A stretch of DNA of 38,022 nucleotides from positions 1-38,022 of the forward strand of contig NZ_KQ130511.1 in the NCBI RefSeq assembly GCF_001050375.1, in the 5' to 3' direction. The stretch comes from Catenovulum maritimum. Its GTDB lineage: Bacteria; Pseudomonadota; Gammaproteobacteria; Enterobacterales; Alteromonadaceae. Shown here piece by piece: positions 37,474-38,022 of this stretch. The notes under the pieces are model-generated. The model was not told the origin of the DNA. It did not search any database and saw only the letters and a list, made by a program, of their open reading frames with translations. A program made the position numbers and the translations under genes. Each line of letters opens with the position of its first letter. The stretch's first letter is position 1.

Positions 37474-37797
37474 TTATATATCGGCAGCGGCTAACGAAAC
37501 ATCATCTAAATTAAGCTTTAATCGCTCTAGTGCTTCAGGTTCGACATTTCCAGTATCTCTTATTGAGTCCTCAACCACCTTAGCTTGAGCAAACAAATCC
37601 GTCATACTTAAATTACCCGCCGCACCTTTAATTGAGTGCGCCAGCATTCTCGCTTCATCGACTTTTTGCTCGTCTAGTAAGGCTTTTATCTGAGAATCCG
37701 AATCACTATATTGATCAACAAACTTATTAACGAGCATTTTTAATAAATCTTCGTTTCCTGCTAATCTAGCTAAGGCATCGGCTTTGTCTATTGCCAT
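37474..37797 (-). CDS. Stand-alone HPt phosphotransfer protein
   Basis: Small four-helix phosphorelay protein of 107 residues that carries phosphate on histidine between a hybrid kinase and a response regulator. H54 lies in the AHSIKGAAGNL motif. No kinase or receiver is fused to it. It comes just before the REC-GGDEF gene, its likely partner. AAAGGAG is well placed before the ATG. The donor kinase is not adjacent; the hybrid kinase at 14240-17152, which lacks its own HPt, is one candidate, by inference only. Confidence 0.9.
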   Translation of the reverse strand: MAIDKADALARLAGNEDLLKMLVNKFVDQYSDSDSQIKALLDEQKVDEARMLAHSIKGAAGNLSMTDLFAQAKVVEDSIRDTGNVEPEALERLKLNLDDVSLAAADI

Positions 37798-38022
37798 GCT
37801 AGTCTCCTTTTACCTAGGTGAACAAATCAGTCTCTGTGCTTATGTTAAGCAATTACATAAGCATAAGGCTGCTAATTTATTGAAATTATATCACTTATTT
37901 TAGTATTCAAGCTTAGGTATGCAAGTTTAAATCTAAAATATAAACAGTATTTTCTTCACAGACAGGGTTTCGACTTTAAATCAAACTACTAGGCTTGTAA
38001 TATGCCCCTTAATAGAGCTAAA
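37798..38022. other. Upstream region of the HPt-GGDEF operon
   Basis: This stretch at the window edge has no gene I can support. It must hold the promoter of the minus-strand HPt-GGDEF operon, but I found no clear -35/-10 pair. The beginning of another gene may lie beyond the window. Confidence 0.5.

Noticed and set aside
1-38022. CRISPR arrays, tRNA or rRNA genes, prophage or defence island
   Set aside because: No regularly spaced repeats, cloverleaf-like sequences, rRNA stretches, integrases or known defence proteins were seen while reading the intergenic regions and proteins.

Overview
The window looks like a chromosomal segment of a marine gammaproteobacterium of the order Alteromonadales. 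A Catenovulum-like or related polysaccharide-degrading genus is my guess from the pectinase and the AT-rich composition; it was not tested. Core genes support the assignment: ArcA and ArcB close to the E. coli proteins, a dciA / M23 peptidase / secA / mutT cluster, aroQ-accB-accC, cutA next to fxsA, and a cysD-N-C operon carrying an SLC13 permease.

Layout. 178-4761 (+): arcB, then a stand-alone 695-residue elongation factor G. 4897-8256 (-): a very large lipoprotein with two pectate lyase modules, the clearest accessory gene. 8448-14126 (-): a tight sulfate-activation operon, cysD - DHH phosphoesterase - cysN - SLC13 permease - cysC. 14240-17152 (-): an orphan hybrid sensor kinase, divergent from rsmC at 17183. 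18302-20968 (+): glgC-glgA for glycogen synthesis. 20992-21414 (-): a DUF3293 protein. 21642-24097 (+): an orphan sensor kinase, then arcA with its own promoter. 24150-28770: dciA (-) divergent from M23 peptidase, secA and mutT (+). 28888-31176 (-): aroQ-accB-accC. 31350-34547: cutA (-) divergent from fxsA and an AsmA-like gene (+). 34991-37797: an EAL-domain protein (+) convergent with an HPt / REC-GGDEF pair (-), with a small inverted-repeat element between them.

How the genes work together. Sulfate would enter through the SLC13 permease, be activated by CysDN to APS and by CysC to PAPS. The embedded DHH protein may remove the by-product pAp; that is inference. ArcB and ArcA form a redox two-component system encoded about 21 kb apart. 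The EAL and GGDEF proteins would turn over cyclic di-GMP, with the HPt protein feeding the REC-GGDEF enzyme. GlgC and GlgA make glycogen, while the remaining genes are housekeeping (translation, secretion, fatty acid synthesis, helicase loading, nucleotide sanitation).

The most interesting observations are: a 136-bp element with 19-bp inverted repeats sitting in the stop codon of the GGDEF gene, where removing the element restores a stop codon and the same protein end; a DHH phosphoesterase inside cysDNC; a pectate lyase with two apparently active PL1 modules and an operator-like palindrome on its -35 box; and an ArcB lacking one of the two redox cysteines known in E. coli. I saw no tRNA, rRNA, CRISPR array, phage gene or transposase gene, and no complete undescribed multi-gene system.
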